Counted from the stretch's first letter, positions 8,028 to 15,365 are shown. The stretch: DNA of 20,262 nucleotides from Acidobacteriota bacterium (GCA_027297005.1 JAPUIN010000180.1:1-20262), one strand, 5' to 3'. Program-made: numbers and translations. Notes: generated by a model not told the origin, from the sequence alone.

Positions 8028-8936
8028 GTGCCTGTCTATTCCCATTCCCGCCTCAGCACGTTCGAAAAGTGCCCGTTGAAGTACCGTTACCGTTACATCG
8101 ACAAGATCAAGAGGGACACTCAGGGGATCGAGGCGTTCCTCGGAATCCGCGTGCATGAAACTCTCGAGAAGCTCTACAGGGACGTGGGCATGGAGAGGGT
8201 GCCGTCGCTCGATGAACTGCTGAGTTTCTACCGGGGGCGGTGGGAGGCGGGGTACTCCGATCGGATCACCATCGTGAAGATTGAATACGGCCCCGGGCAC
8301 TACCGGAGCATCGGCGAGCGCTGCCTGATCGACTACTACGATCGTTACGCCCCCTTTGATCAGGAGCGCACGCTCGGCCTCGAGGAGAGGATCACGCTCG
8401 AACTGGGGGATGACCACCGTTACAGGCTGCAGGGTTACATCGATCGCCTGGCCCGTGCGGGTCCCGGAATCTACGAGATCCACGATTACAAGACGAGCAG
8501 CAGCCTGCCCGCAGAGCGTGATCTGCGTGTCGATCGGCAGCTCAGCCTTTATCAGATGGCGGTGGAGAAACGGTTCCCGGACGTGCGCGAGGTGCGCCTC
8601 ATCTGGCACTATCTCGCTTTCGATCAGGAACTGCATTCCTCGCGCACTCGCGAACAACTGAGTTCCCAGAGCACGGCCGCCATGCGCCTGATCGACAGGA
8701 TCGAGGCGCAGACGGAGTTCCCTCCCCACGAGAGCCCCCTCTGCCGGTGGTGCGAATACAGGGATATCTGTCCCGTGCAGAAGCATCTCGTGAAGAAGGA
8801 CCTCCGTCCGCGCATCGGCGCGGCGCCCGGATCCAGCAACGCAACCGTCGCGGTCGCACGGAAGCCGGGAAGAGCCCGACGCAAAGACGTCCCGCCCGCA
8901 GGCGGGGACGATCCTAAACAGATGCGGCTGTGGTGA
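8028..8936 (+). CDS. PD-(D/E)XK nuclease family protein (RecB/Cas4-like, Fe-S)
   Basis: Predicted DNA nuclease of the RecB-family exonuclease/Cas4-like group, about 302 residues. It opens with YSHSRLSTFEKCPLKYRYRY, the usual N-terminal motif with Cys15. Active-site elements follow: His43 in GIRVHETLE, Asp139 in QGYIDRL, Asp153-x-Lys155 in YEIHDYKTS, and Gln171/Tyr175 in RQLSLYQMA. Cys239, Cys242 and Cys248 in CRWCEYRDICP complete a four-Cys 4Fe-4S site with Cys15. The last 45 residues are basic and low-complexity, ending in QMRLW. GTG 8028 is chosen because GGAGGG ends 9 nt upstream. No helicase, cas or CRISPR element lies nearby, so it appears to act alone or with distant partners in DNA repair. 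Confidence 0.9.
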   Translation: MPVYSHSRLSTFEKCPLKYRYRYIDKIKRDTQGIEAFLGIRVHETLEKLYRDVGMERVPSLDELLSFYRGRWEAGYSDRITIVKIEYGPGHYRSIGERCLIDYYDRYAPFDQERTLGLEERITLELGDDHRYRLQGYIDRLARAGPGIYEIHDYKTSSSLPAERDLRVDRQLSLYQMAVEKRFPDVREVRLIWHYLAFDQELHSSRTREQLSSQSTAAMRLIDRIEAQTEFPPHESPLCRWCEYRDICPVQKHLVKKDLRPRIGAAPGSSNATVAVARKPGRARRKDVPPAGGDDPKQMRLW

Positions 8937-8952
8937 TGGGAATCGAAGCTTC

Positions 8953-8975
8953 GCGGAGCGGGATGCCCGGTCCGC
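8953..8975. terminator. Hairpin between convergent nuclease and M16 genes
   Basis: GCGGAGCGGG (8953-8962) and CCCGGTCCGC (8966-8975) form a stem of 5 + 4 pairs with one G/G mismatch and a 3-nt loop. It abuts the M16 stop codon. A 10-bp palindrome CGAAGCTTCG lies just upstream at 8944-8953. There is no T-run, so intrinsic termination is uncertain, but the position between convergent genes fits a bidirectional terminator. Confidence 0.45.
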
Positions 8976-10430
8976 TCAGCGGCCGGCGCCTCCGCTCCCG
9001 TCCGAGACGGCGATCGTCCGCGGATCCCCGAGTCCCAGCGTCGACAGGGGCCGGTCGAACGACTCGGGATCGCCGACCGTCAGAATGACGAGGCGGTCCG
9101 GGTGGATGTGTTTGCGTGCGGCACGCAGCACCTTTTTTCTGGTGACCTTCGCCAGGCGATCGCGATAGGTCCGCAGGAAATCGCGCGGGTAGTTGTATGC
9201 CTCGTAGTAAAGATAGGACCGCATGTACTGCGCCGTTCCCTCGAGCGAGAAGACGAACGAGTTGATGCTCGCCTCCTTGGCCCGACGAACCTCATCTTCA
9301 GTCGGTCCTTCTTTCCGTAGCTGATCGATGATCTCCCGGACCACCTCGATCACCTCGACCGTGGCGCCGGCGCGCGTGCTGCTGGTGATCTGAAACAGAC
9401 CGCGGTCCGAATCGACTCCGACGCCGCCACCGACCGAATAGGCGAGGCCGCGCGTCGAGCGGATCTCTTTCATCAACCGCGATGAGAACCCGCCCTCGCC
9501 CAGGATATAGCTCAGGATCTTGAGTGGAAACTTGTCATCGTCGAAACGATTGGCGCCCAGATGGCCGATCGCGATGCTGGTCTGTTTGAGCGGGCGATCG
9601 ATGACGTGCACGCCCGGCCACGCCGTCGCCTTGAGGGAGGGGATGCGGGGTGGGGTCACCTTGGCGTGGCGCCATGCGTCGAACGTCTCGCGCAGCATCT
9701 CCTTCATGGCGGTCCGGTCGAAATCGCCCGCAATCCCCATGACCATGTTGTTCGGCCGGACGTACCGGCGATGAAACGCCACCAGGTCCTCGCGCTCGAT
9801 GGACGAGAGCGTTTCCTCCGTCTCCAGACGTGCCCACGGGCTCTCGGTGCCATAGACCAGTGAGCGGAAATGAATTTCGGCGACATCACCCGGATCGTCC
9901 CATCGCCTGCGGATCCCTTCGATCATCCGCGCCTTCGCCAGATCGAGCCGATCCGGGTCAAAGCGGGGTGTGATCAGCATCGCGCTGAATATCTTCAGAG
10001 CCTCGGGGAAGCGGTCGCTGTGCGCCGAGAGGGAGCCGCTCGCCATGTCGTCTCCCGTGGAGAAACGCACCCTGGCGGGCATGAACTCCAGGGTTTCGTC
10101 GATCTCATCCGGCGTCATGTGGCGTGTGCCGCCGGTGCGCAGGCTGGCCATGGCGACGGATGACAGCCCCGCCTTCTGCTCCGGGTCGTAGATTGTCCCG
10201 GCCTTCATGTAAAAGAAGAGGTCGATCAGCGGCAACTCGCGATCGACGAACAGGTAGACGATCAGGCCGTTATCGAGCTGCACCGTCTCGGGCTTCGGAA
10301 AATTGATCTCGAGTGGAGGGTAGGAAAGGGAACGTGGATCGAGCGAAGGTTTCGCCGGAGGCGTCGCGGCCTGGGTCATCCCCCAGGCCAGCGCCAGGAG
10401 CAGCGCAAGGATCGGCCCGCGGCCGATCAC
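8976..10430 (-). CDS. M16 family peptidase homologue lacking the HXXEH zinc motif
   Basis: Partner-type M16B subunit, about 484 residues, with an N-terminal signal peptide (hydrophobic residues 6-21, cleavage near TQAATPP). The region where active M16 enzymes carry HXXEH reads GLSSVAMASLRTGGT (88-102), so the zinc ligands and catalytic Glu are absent. The second domain retains SSRLMKEIRSTRGLAYSV (about 335-352), which contains the Arg/Tyr pair that such subunits contribute to substrate binding. From knowledge of heterodimeric M16B peptidases, it probably forms a clam-shell dimer with the catalytic subunit encoded just upstream. The GTG start at 10430 overlaps that gene's TGA (GTGA), which fixes the start and implies roughly equal synthesis. 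Substrate unknown, location probably periplasmic. Confidence 0.92.
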   Translation of the reverse strand: MIGRGPILALLLALAWGMTQAATPPAKPSLDPRSLSYPPLEINFPKPETVQLDNGLIVYLFVDRELPLIDLFFYMKAGTIYDPEQKAGLSSVAMASLRTGGTRHMTPDEIDETLEFMPARVRFSTGDDMASGSLSAHSDRFPEALKIFSAMLITPRFDPDRLDLAKARMIEGIRRRWDDPGDVAEIHFRSLVYGTESPWARLETEETLSSIEREDLVAFHRRYVRPNNMVMGIAGDFDRTAMKEMLRETFDAWRHAKVTPPRIPSLKATAWPGVHVIDRPLKQTSIAIGHLGANRFDDDKFPLKILSYILGEGGFSSRLMKEIRSTRGLAYSVGGGVGVDSDRGLFQITSSTRAGATVEVIEVVREIIDQLRKEGPTEDEVRRAKEASINSFVFSLEGTAQYMRSYLYYEAYNYPRDFLRTYRDRLAKVTRKKVLRAARKHIHPDRLVILTVGDPESFDRPLSTLGLGDPRTIAVSDGSGGAGR

Positions 10431-12022
10431 GATCCGGTCTCCTCAGTCGATCGGCCCGCGGCGTCCGTCTCGAGCGCGCCGCTCGGACTGTCCGGTCCGC
10501 CGGATCGTCCGGGCCGGACGCGGACGGCGACGGTCCGGTTCGACGGCATGAAGGTGCGCGCCGCCACATCCTGGAGCCGCTCCGGCGTGACGTTCTTGAC
10601 CTCCTCCTGGTAACGAAGCAGGTCTTCCCAGCTTCCCGTCAGAATCTCGTAATACGACAGTTGCGAGGCGAGCCCCCGGTTGCTGCGGAGCGCGTACAGG
10701 AACGATGTTTCCACCTGGTTGCGGATCTTCTCGAGCTCGTGGGCCGTTGCCGGTTCCCGGCCCAGCCGATCGAGCTCCTCGAGCAGAATGCTTTCGACCT
10801 CGGCGGCTGTGTGGGGCGCACGGGGATCAGCGACGATGATGAAAAGATTGGGGTAGCGCTCTCCGGGCGCTTCGAACGCCGATACGTTCGACGCTACCCT
10901 GGTTTCCATGACGAGGCGCCGGAACAGTCGTGACGTCCGGCCGGAGGTCAGGAGTGATTCGATGACGTCGAAGACCGCATCATCGGGATGCGGCATGCTG
11001 GGCTTGTGAAAAGCGATCATGAGGCTCGGCTCGGCGTCGTACTCCACCACCACCCGACGTTCCCCCTGCTGCAACGGTTCACGCAGTGCGAGGGTGGGCG
11101 GCGGAGGGGCGGGGGAGAGAGCTCCGAAATATTTTCGGATCAGTCTCTCCGCCTCAGCCGGGTCGACATCCCCCACGAGGGCTGCGACGGCGTTGTTCGG
11201 CACGTAATGCCGCCGACGGAATTCACGCGCGTCCTCGCGAGTCATGCGGGCCAGGTCTTCCATCCAGCCGACGACCGAAACGCGGTACGGGTGGGCCTGA
11301 TACGCCGTGAGGAGCAGCTGTTCGTAGAGCTTGCCGTCAGGCTGATCCTCGATGCGCATGCGGCGCTCCTCCATGACTACATCCCGCTCGGAATAAAATT
11401 CACGCAGGATCAGGTCCTGCAACCGTGCCGACTCCATGAGACACCAGAGTTCGAGCCGGTTGGATGGGAGGCTCATCATGTAGGAGGTGAGATCCTGGCC
11501 GGTCGACGCGTTGAGGCCTTGCGCCCCCTGGCCGGACAGAATTTCGCTGAACTCATCCTTGATGACCAGCTGCGCGTGGCGCGCCGCCAGAGACGCCATT
11601 TCCTTCCGGAGCCCGGTCAGGCGCTCCGGATCGGCCGCCTCGCCCCGATCCAGCTCGGCGTGCAGATCGTGAACGAGGCGATCGGTGGCATCGAGAATAC
11701 CCGCCTCGGCCCCGGCATCCCGGACGCCGATGATCGATGTCCCCTTGAATGCCATGTGCTCGAACAGATGGGCCATCCCACTTGCGCCTCCGGGGTCATC
11801 GACGCTGCCGACACGGAAACGCAGGGTCGCCGAGAAGACCGGCGCTGTGCCACGCTGCATGATCAAAAAGCGCATTCCGTTGTCGAGTGTGACCCGCCTG
11901 ACGCGCCCCTCGAGTTCCTGGGGGGTGGCGATGGGAGCGAACGCGATCGAAGTGAGAAGCAGGAGCAGAGCCGATTGGGTCAAGCGGGCGGGACGTCCGG
12001 ACCGGTCCGATCCCTGACTCAC
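10427..12022 (-). CDS. Catalytic M16 family zinc metallopeptidase (insulinase-like)
   Basis: Exported zinc peptidase, about 531 residues, with a signal-anchor-like stretch at about 16-31 (QSALLLLLTSIAFAPIA). The zinc motif HLFEH occupies 85-89 in GGASGMAHLFEHMAFKGT. The third ligand is probably a Glu in ERDVVMEERRMRIED (about 212-226). The spacing between them is about 50 residues longer than in pitrilysin because of a helical charged insertion (about 100-160). I recall similar insertions in other environmental M16 proteins. The C-terminal domain has TSGRTSRLFRRLVMETRVAS. The GTG start at 12022 overlaps the BON gene stop and the TGA overlaps the inactive partner's start, so three genes form one coupled operon. 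The tail after about residue 510 is low-complexity. Confidence 0.93.
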   Translation of the reverse strand: MSQGSDRSGRPARLTQSALLLLLTSIAFAPIATPQELEGRVRRVTLDNGMRFLIMQRGTAPVFSATLRFRVGSVDDPGGASGMAHLFEHMAFKGTSIIGVRDAGAEAGILDATDRLVHDLHAELDRGEAADPERLTGLRKEMASLAARHAQLVIKDEFSEILSGQGAQGLNASTGQDLTSYMMSLPSNRLELWCLMESARLQDLILREFYSERDVVMEERRMRIEDQPDGKLYEQLLLTAYQAHPYRVSVVGWMEDLARMTREDAREFRRRHYVPNNAVAALVGDVDPAEAERLIRKYFGALSPAPPPPTLALREPLQQGERRVVVEYDAEPSLMIAFHKPSMPHPDDAVFDVIESLLTSGRTSRLFRRLVMETRVASNVSAFEAPGERYPNLFIIVADPRAPHTAAEVESILLEELDRLGREPATAHELEKIRNQVETSFLYALRSNRGLASQLSYYEILTGSWEDLLRYQEEVKNVTPERLQDVAARTFMPSNRTVAVRVRPGRSGGPDSPSGALETDAAGRSTEETGS

Positions 12023-12813
12023 CTGAGGGCCTTGACCCGGGGGCGCATGAGGGACAGCCCCGGATCGACCTTGAGCTGATTGTCGACCCGGGTGACCCCT
12101 TCGATCAGGCCGACCATGACCGCCGTCTGCCGCCGGGTGTAAAAGTAAGTGACCCGGCCGGTGAGGGTCACGATGCCGTCCACTGCGGCCACGTCGATCT
12201 GGCCGAGATGCGGAAAGGCGCGGAAATCCAGGAGGTAGGCGACGACGGCGTCGGCGAGCGTCGCGTGCTTATCGCGATCCGGTGCGTCCCTGGAGGTCAT
12301 CCGGTTGTTCACGCGCGTCACACCGAGCACCGAGCCTGCGGCCGCCTCCGCCTGAATTCTATGCGGGAACCGCTTGACGCTACCGCGGAGGGTGACGGTG
12401 GAGTCCTCGACTTCCAGGTCCAGATCCTGCAGATCGAGTTCCTCCTTGATGTCGGACAGGACGGCGGCCACTGCGTCGCGCAGCGCTTCGTCGCTCACCT
12501 CGGCACGTTCGATGACAAACTCGTCGGTGACGTTCAGGATCCCCCGGATGAACCCGGCGGTGCGCAGTATCCTGAGCCTGAGAGCGTAGCTGCTGATCTG
12601 TCCGGAGAATACGGCGCCGCCGTTGACCAGGACGACGTCGAACCGCTCCCGGGTCAGATTGGAATCGCGGCCCAGGCGGTAGATGAGCTGCTCGCGCAGG
12701 GCGTAGTCACCCGGACCGGCGATGTTGGCCGCCAACGCCTGCCCGAAAGGGGAAGCAAGCACGAACAACGTCATGAAGATCGATGCCATTGAACTGGGAA
12801 GTCGGTTCAGCAT
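12019..12813 (-). CDS. Exported protein with three BON domains
   Basis: Periplasmic or envelope protein of about 264 residues. A signal peptide (hydrophobic residues 10-28, probable cleavage after QALA) is followed by three BON-like repeats at about 36-104, 107-175 and 184-252. Each is an alpha-beta-beta unit ending in a Gly-[VI]-x-x-V-x-[ND]-like turn, as in GILNVTDEF, GVTRVNNRM and GVTRVDNQL. BON domains are thought to bind phospholipid or other envelope components. It is the first gene of an operon with two M16 proteins, so it may anchor or regulate them at the membrane (inference). ATG 12813 lacks an SD (CCCTCC precedes it), while a promoter lies only a few bases upstream, suggesting leaderless or near-leaderless translation. 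Confidence 0.88.
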   Translation of the reverse strand: MLNRLPSSMASIFMTLFVLASPFGQALAANIAGPGDYALREQLIYRLGRDSNLTRERFDVVLVNGGAVFSGQISSYALRLRILRTAGFIRGILNVTDEFVIERAEVSDEALRDAVAAVLSDIKEELDLQDLDLEVEDSTVTLRGSVKRFPHRIQAEAAAGSVLGVTRVNNRMTSRDAPDRDKHATLADAVVAYLLDFRAFPHLGQIDVAAVDGIVTLTGRVTYFYTRRQTAVMVGLIEGVTRVDNQLKVDPGLSLMRPRVKALR

Positions 12814-12822
12814 GGAGGGATT

Positions 12823-12851
12823 ATTCTGACACAGGCCCGGCGTGCGGCCAA
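12823..12851 (-). promoter_or_regulatory. Promoter of the BON-M16-M16 operon
   Basis: On the minus strand TTGGCC (12851-12846) and CAGAAT (12828-12823) are separated by exactly 17 nt. An overlapping AATAAT could serve as an alternative -10. The start codon at 12813 is 9 nt from CAGAAT, or 6 nt from AATAAT, so the transcript would begin at or within a few bases of the ATG. Confidence 0.5.
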
Positions 12852-12903
12852 GCCGTGGCGATAGGGGGCCCGGGCGATCGGCCGATCCTGCACCGGGCTG
12901 CGG

Positions 12904-13845
12904 TCACGCCAGCCCCTGGCGCGTGCGTTCGATCAACCGGGTGACTTCCAGCACCACATCGAGGTCACCTTCCTGCGGCCGACCAAGTCGTTTCCAGATC
13001 TCCTTGATGCGCTCGTGGGCGCCGTTGAGATCGGCGCGAAGAGGATCGGACGTCAGTTCCACGGCCTTCTGTAGATCCTTCAGGGCGCGGTTGAGGTGAT
13101 CGCGGGCGGCGAGCACGGCGCTGCTGTCCATCATTTCAGAGCCGATCCGGAGGGAGAAGAGGGTCCGGCTCAGAGCTCCGGCGAGGCGCAGCCCGTCGAG
13201 TGCCCGCCTCGCCGATGCGATCTCCGTGCGCCCCGTCTCCATGTCCCGGCGCACCATGGCGTCCCGGGCGTGGGCGATCGCCTCGCGGATTCCGGTGACG
13301 CGCGCCGCCAGGAGCGTCGGTAACACCGCCGATTCGAGACCGTCGAGGGCCGCCAGATATCCATCGGCATCATCCGTGTCGGCCGCGCGGAGGGCGACGC
13401 GCCCTTCGAACTCCGCCTGGCGCAGCACCGTGTAGTGGGACAATGTCGGCAGGATCGAGCGCACGCGCCGGACCGCCGCGGCGGCCTCCTCCATGTTGCT
13501 GCCGCCGGCCGCGGAACGGCCGGTCGCGAAAGCCTGCTGCAACTCGGTCAGGCGGCTGCCGGTCTGGAAGCGCTCCATCTCTTCGTCGACGTGGCGGAGC
13601 AGATTGCTGACCCGCCCGGGATCGGTCTTGCGCACGGACCTCTCGGCTTTCCCGAGCGACCTCTCGGCCTTCGAGAGGATGCGGTTCAGTTCGATCGCCG
13701 TGAGGCGGGAAGACCGCGCTCCCACGGCGGAGGGGGGCGCGATCACGAGAAGGACCATCGCAGCGCAGGCGATCAATGCGGCGGTGACAGGCCGGATCGA
13801 AGGCCGGCGGGTCGGTGCCCCCGGAGTCGTCGACACGGAGTTCAT
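12904..13845 (-). CDS. Exported helical protein of unknown function
   Basis: I do not recognise the family. The protein (about 313 residues from ATG 13845) has a signal-like N-terminus: a Pro/Arg-rich leader, a hydrophobic segment at about 21-40 (VTAALIACAAMVLLVIAP), and possible cleavage near AVGA. The mature part is almost entirely alpha-helical and Ala/Arg/Glu-rich, with amphipathic heptad-like stretches such as ILSKAERSLGKAERSVRKTD and a Gly-rich break AAGGSNMEEAAAA. This suggests a helical-repeat or coiled-coil scaffold. An open frame extends upstream to 13911, but ATG 13845 overlaps the EVE stop (ATGA), which decides the start. Translational coupling to EVE is therefore likely, although the two would work in different compartments. 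Confidence 0.7.
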   Translation of the reverse strand: MNSVSTTPGAPTRRPSIRPVTAALIACAAMVLLVIAPPSAVGARSSRLTAIELNRILSKAERSLGKAERSVRKTDPGRVSNLLRHVDEEMERFQTGSRLTELQQAFATGRSAAGGSNMEEAAAAVRRVRSILPTLSHYTVLRQAEFEGRVALRAADTDDADGYLAALDGLESAVLPTLLAARVTGIREAIAHARDAMVRRDMETGRTEIASARRALDGLRLAGALSRTLFSLRIGSEMMDSSAVLAARDHLNRALKDLQKAVELTSDPLRADLNGAHERIKEIWKRLGRPQEGDLDVVLEVTRLIERTRQGLA

Positions 13846-14282
13846 CGGCCCCTGGTTCCGCGGGCAGTTGTGCCCGGTGGTCGCTCGGACATCCTGAGGA
13901 TCTGCTTCCACTGGCGGTCATTCACCGGCATCACCGAAAGACGTGATATGCGGACCAGGGGAAAATCGGCGAAGGCCCCCCGGCTCTTGATCTCAGCGAG
14001 CGGGACGGGATGCCGCAACCGGCGCCCCGGCACGATATCGACCGCGACACGCTTCCCGGTGCGGTCGTCCGGGTCCGGAAACGGCGCGGAGGTGGCCCGG
14101 GCGACTCCGACGACCGCCTTCTCCTTCCCGGTGTGATAGTAGAGTATCCGATCTCCACGACGCACGGCACGCAGATGGATCTGCGCCAGCGGGTTTTTCA
14201 CCCCGGACCAGCGCGTGCGTCCCTCGGCGATGAGGTCGCCGAACGAATAGGACCCCGGCTCTTCCTTGAACAACCAGTTCAT
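13842..14282 (-). CDS. EVE domain-containing protein
   Basis: Single-domain EVE protein of about 146 residues, a PUA-like fold. It has the family hallmarks MNWLFKEEPGSYSFGDL at the N-terminus, TRWSGVKNPLAQIHLRAV, RGDRILYYHTGKEKAVVGVA and a late VSxxP-like strand, here ISRLSVMPVNDRQWKQIL. EVE domains bind modified bases in DNA or RNA; family members occur alone and in modification-dependent restriction systems. The C-terminal 14 residues are basic and disordered. GAGGAGG lies immediately upstream of ATG 14282, a strong ribosome-binding site. It is divergent from a mismatch glycosylase gene, only 26 bp away, and coupled by ATGA to the downstream helical protein. Confidence 0.92.
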   Translation of the reverse strand: MNWLFKEEPGSYSFGDLIAEGRTRWSGVKNPLAQIHLRAVRRGDRILYYHTGKEKAVVGVARATSAPFPDPDDRTGKRVAVDIVPGRRLRHPVPLAEIKSRGAFADFPLVRISRLSVMPVNDRQWKQILRMSERPPGTTARGTRGR

Positions 14283-14295
14283 CCGCCTCCTCGGG

Positions 14296-14301
14296 TACCA
14301 T
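14296..14301 (+). promoter_or_regulatory. Possible -10 box for leaderless mug transcript
   Basis: TACCAT lies 7 nt before the mug ATG, the same hexamer as the his promoter -10 box. No -35 match is found at normal spacing. The position would put the transcript start at the ATG. Confidence 0.35.
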
Positions 14302-14308
14302 CACGGCG

Positions 14309-14935
14309 ATGAGGCGTGATTCTATCGCGAAGCGGACTGTTCGGGGCGCGAGTCGACCGCGAGGGGGACGGTCATCGCGAGTGGCTGCCAGGCTCCCGGA
14401 TCGGGTCGGCCCGCGGCTCCGTGTCCTCTTCGTCGGCATCAACCCGGGGTTGCGCTCGGCTGCCGTGGGGCATCATTTCGCCGGGCATTCGAATCGGTTC
14501 TGGATGCTGCTGCATGAATCGGGGCTGATCGCCGATCGGCTGACGTGGCAGGACGACAGGAGTCTCCCCGGGATCGGGCTCGGCCTGACCAATATGGTTT
14601 CCCGCCCGACAGCCGGGAGCGCCGACCTGAGCCAGGATGACTTCGTGCGCGGCGGGCGGATCCTGCGCCGGAAGGTCCGCCGGCTTCAACCCCGGATCGT
14701 GGCGTTCGTCGGAGTGACGCTGGTCCGCGCACTGGAGGGTATCCTTGGGCAGCGGCACCCTCGCAGAATTCGGCTCGGCGACGTGAGTGGCCGGTTCGAG
14801 GATGTGCCGTTCGTCGTGCTCCCCAACCCGAGCGGCCGTAATGCGTCGATCACCCACGCGAAGATGCTCAGGGCTTACAGGCGCCTCGCCGATCTGGCTG
14901 GCGTCGGACGATCGACGCTCCGATCCTTAGACTGA
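14309..14935 (+). CDS. mug: G/U(T) mismatch-specific DNA glycosylase (Mug type)
   Basis: Base-excision repair enzyme removing uracil (and thymine or ethenocytosine) from mispairs with G. The core begins at about residue 36 with RLRVLFVGINPGLRSA; GINPG (43-47) holds the catalytic Asn. It continues with GHHFAGHSNRFWMLL, LGLTNMVSRPTAGSADL and VVLPNPSGRNAS, where NPSGRN (173-178) is the second motif that probes the mispair. The length, 208 residues, exceeds E. coli Mug (168), mostly because of a 35-residue Arg-rich N-terminal tail. ATG 14309 has no SD, and a GTG within the tail could be the true start. However, TACCAT placed 7 nt upstream fits a leaderless start. Its start region faces that of the EVE gene. 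Confidence 0.93.
   Translation: MRRDSIAKRTVRGASRPRGGRSSRVAARLPDRVGPRLRVLFVGINPGLRSAAVGHHFAGHSNRFWMLLHESGLIADRLTWQDDRSLPGIGLGLTNMVSRPTAGSADLSQDDFVRGGRILRRKVRRLQPRIVAFVGVTLVRALEGILGQRHPRRIRLGDVSGRFEDVPFVVLPNPSGRNASITHAKMLRAYRRLADLAGVGRSTLRSLD
14319..14324 (-). promoter_or_regulatory. Possible -10 box for the EVE gene, inside the mug 5' end
   Basis: On the minus strand TAGAAT (5 of 6 to consensus) lies 36 nt before the EVE ATG, leaving room for the GAGGAGG ribosome-binding site. A convincing -35 is missing. It sits within the first codons of mug, so the two promoters would overlap. Confidence 0.35.
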
Positions 14936-14962
14936 GATATACGAGCTTGAGGCGCCGTGGCC

Positions 14963-15002
14963 TGTCCCCTTCGGACACGGGTCCGCGTCGCTACGCGACG
15001 CG
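14963..15002. terminator. Two adjacent hairpins downstream of mug
   Basis: TGTCC/GGACA (14963-14967 and 14973-14977, 5-nt loop) is followed by CGCGTCGC/GCGACGCG (14984-14991 and 14995-15002), an 8-bp stem with a 3-nt loop. They begin 27 nt after the mug stop. Neither is followed by a T-run, so termination is a plausible but unproven role. Confidence 0.4.
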
Positions 15003-15065
15003 CCCCTCGGCTTGCCTCGCGCCGCCCGTCGCGCGGAAGGGCGCACATCGCCGCACCAGGGCGGC

Positions 15066-15102
15066 CGCTGAGGGGACCGCCGGGCCCGGGGAGGCCTCAG
15101 CG
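15066..15102. repeat. 8-bp inverted repeat just upstream of the his promoter
   Basis: CGCTGAGG (15066-15073) and CCTCAGCG (15095-15102) are exact reverse complements around a 21-nt GC-rich spacer that contains the palindrome CCGGGCCCGG. The right arm ends 13 nt before the -35 box. It may be an operator, an activator site or the far end of mug termination. The span 15003-15065 shows nothing else recognisable. Confidence 0.4.
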
Positions 15103-15115
15103 CCGATCCTTCGCC

Positions 15116-15144
15116 TTGACAGTCCCCGGGGAGCGCCGTACCAT
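15116..15144 (+). promoter_or_regulatory. Promoter of the histidine operon
   Basis: A perfect -35 TTGACA (15116-15121), a 17-nt spacer and -10 TACCAT (15139-15144). Transcription should start near 15150-15152, a few bases before the leader-peptide ATG at 15154. It is the best sigma70-type promoter in the window and lies about 310 nt ahead of hisG. Confidence 0.8.
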
Positions 15145-15153
15145 TCAAGAACC

Positions 15154-15267
15154 ATGACGAAACAGGCGGCGATCTTCATGACACGGACCACGAACCATCA
15201 CCGGCACCATCACACCCATCGGTGCGTCCGCGCATCGAGGGGGATGGCCGGCCGCCGCTCACGGTAA
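15154..15267 (+). CDS. hisL: His operon leader peptide (37 aa, His-rich)
   Basis: Short frame encoding a 37-residue peptide. Residues 14-23 read NHHRHHHTHR, so six of the eight residues 15-22 are His (codons 15196-15219). It ends with TAA at 15265-15267. The peptide starts 9 nt after the -10 box and has no SD, so it would be translated leaderless from 15154. Met9 at 15178, with GGCGG about 8 nt upstream, is an alternative and still includes every His codon. A His-codon cluster between a promoter and hisG is the hallmark of ribosome-mediated his attenuation in enterobacteria: low charged His-tRNA stalls the ribosome and changes leader folding. The composition and position make a sensor role much more likely than a functional protein. 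Confidence 0.82.
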   Translation: MTKQAAIFMTRTTNHHRHHHTHRCVRASRGMAGRRSR

Positions 15268-15296
15268 TCTCCCCTCCGCCCGGACGCTTCCAATTT
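15204..15296 (+). promoter_or_regulatory. Mutually exclusive leader RNA stems over the His codons
   Basis: Three pairings are seen by eye. P1 is GCACC 15204-15208 with GGTGC 15221-15225, lying over the His codons. P2 is GCGTCCG 15224-15230 with CGGACGC 15281-15287 (7 bp), sharing 15224-15225 with P1. P3, nested in P2, is GAGGGG+GAT 15237-15245 with ATC-T-CCCCTC 15267-15276 (9 bp, one bulge). P2 is followed by TTCCAATTT, a poor terminator tail. A ribosome on the last His codons would cover the 5' arm of P2. A ribosome at the stop codon would cover part of P3. This is a plausible attenuator, but which fold terminates is not settled by inspection. Confidence 0.5.
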
Positions 15297-15365
15297 GACG
15301 AATCAGGCGTTCCTGTCCCAGGGCGATCACGAACGAGAAACCACTGCAAGGGACCAGATCCGTAT

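Noticed and set aside
13846..13911. 22-residue N-terminal extension of the helical protein
   Set aside because: It overlaps the EVE coding end, and ATG 13845 gives a clean ATGA junction and a normal signal peptide.
14947..15267. A longer 106-codon version of the leader frame
   Set aside because: It would begin upstream of the strong promoter at 15116-15144, and the extra N-terminal part has no protein-like features.
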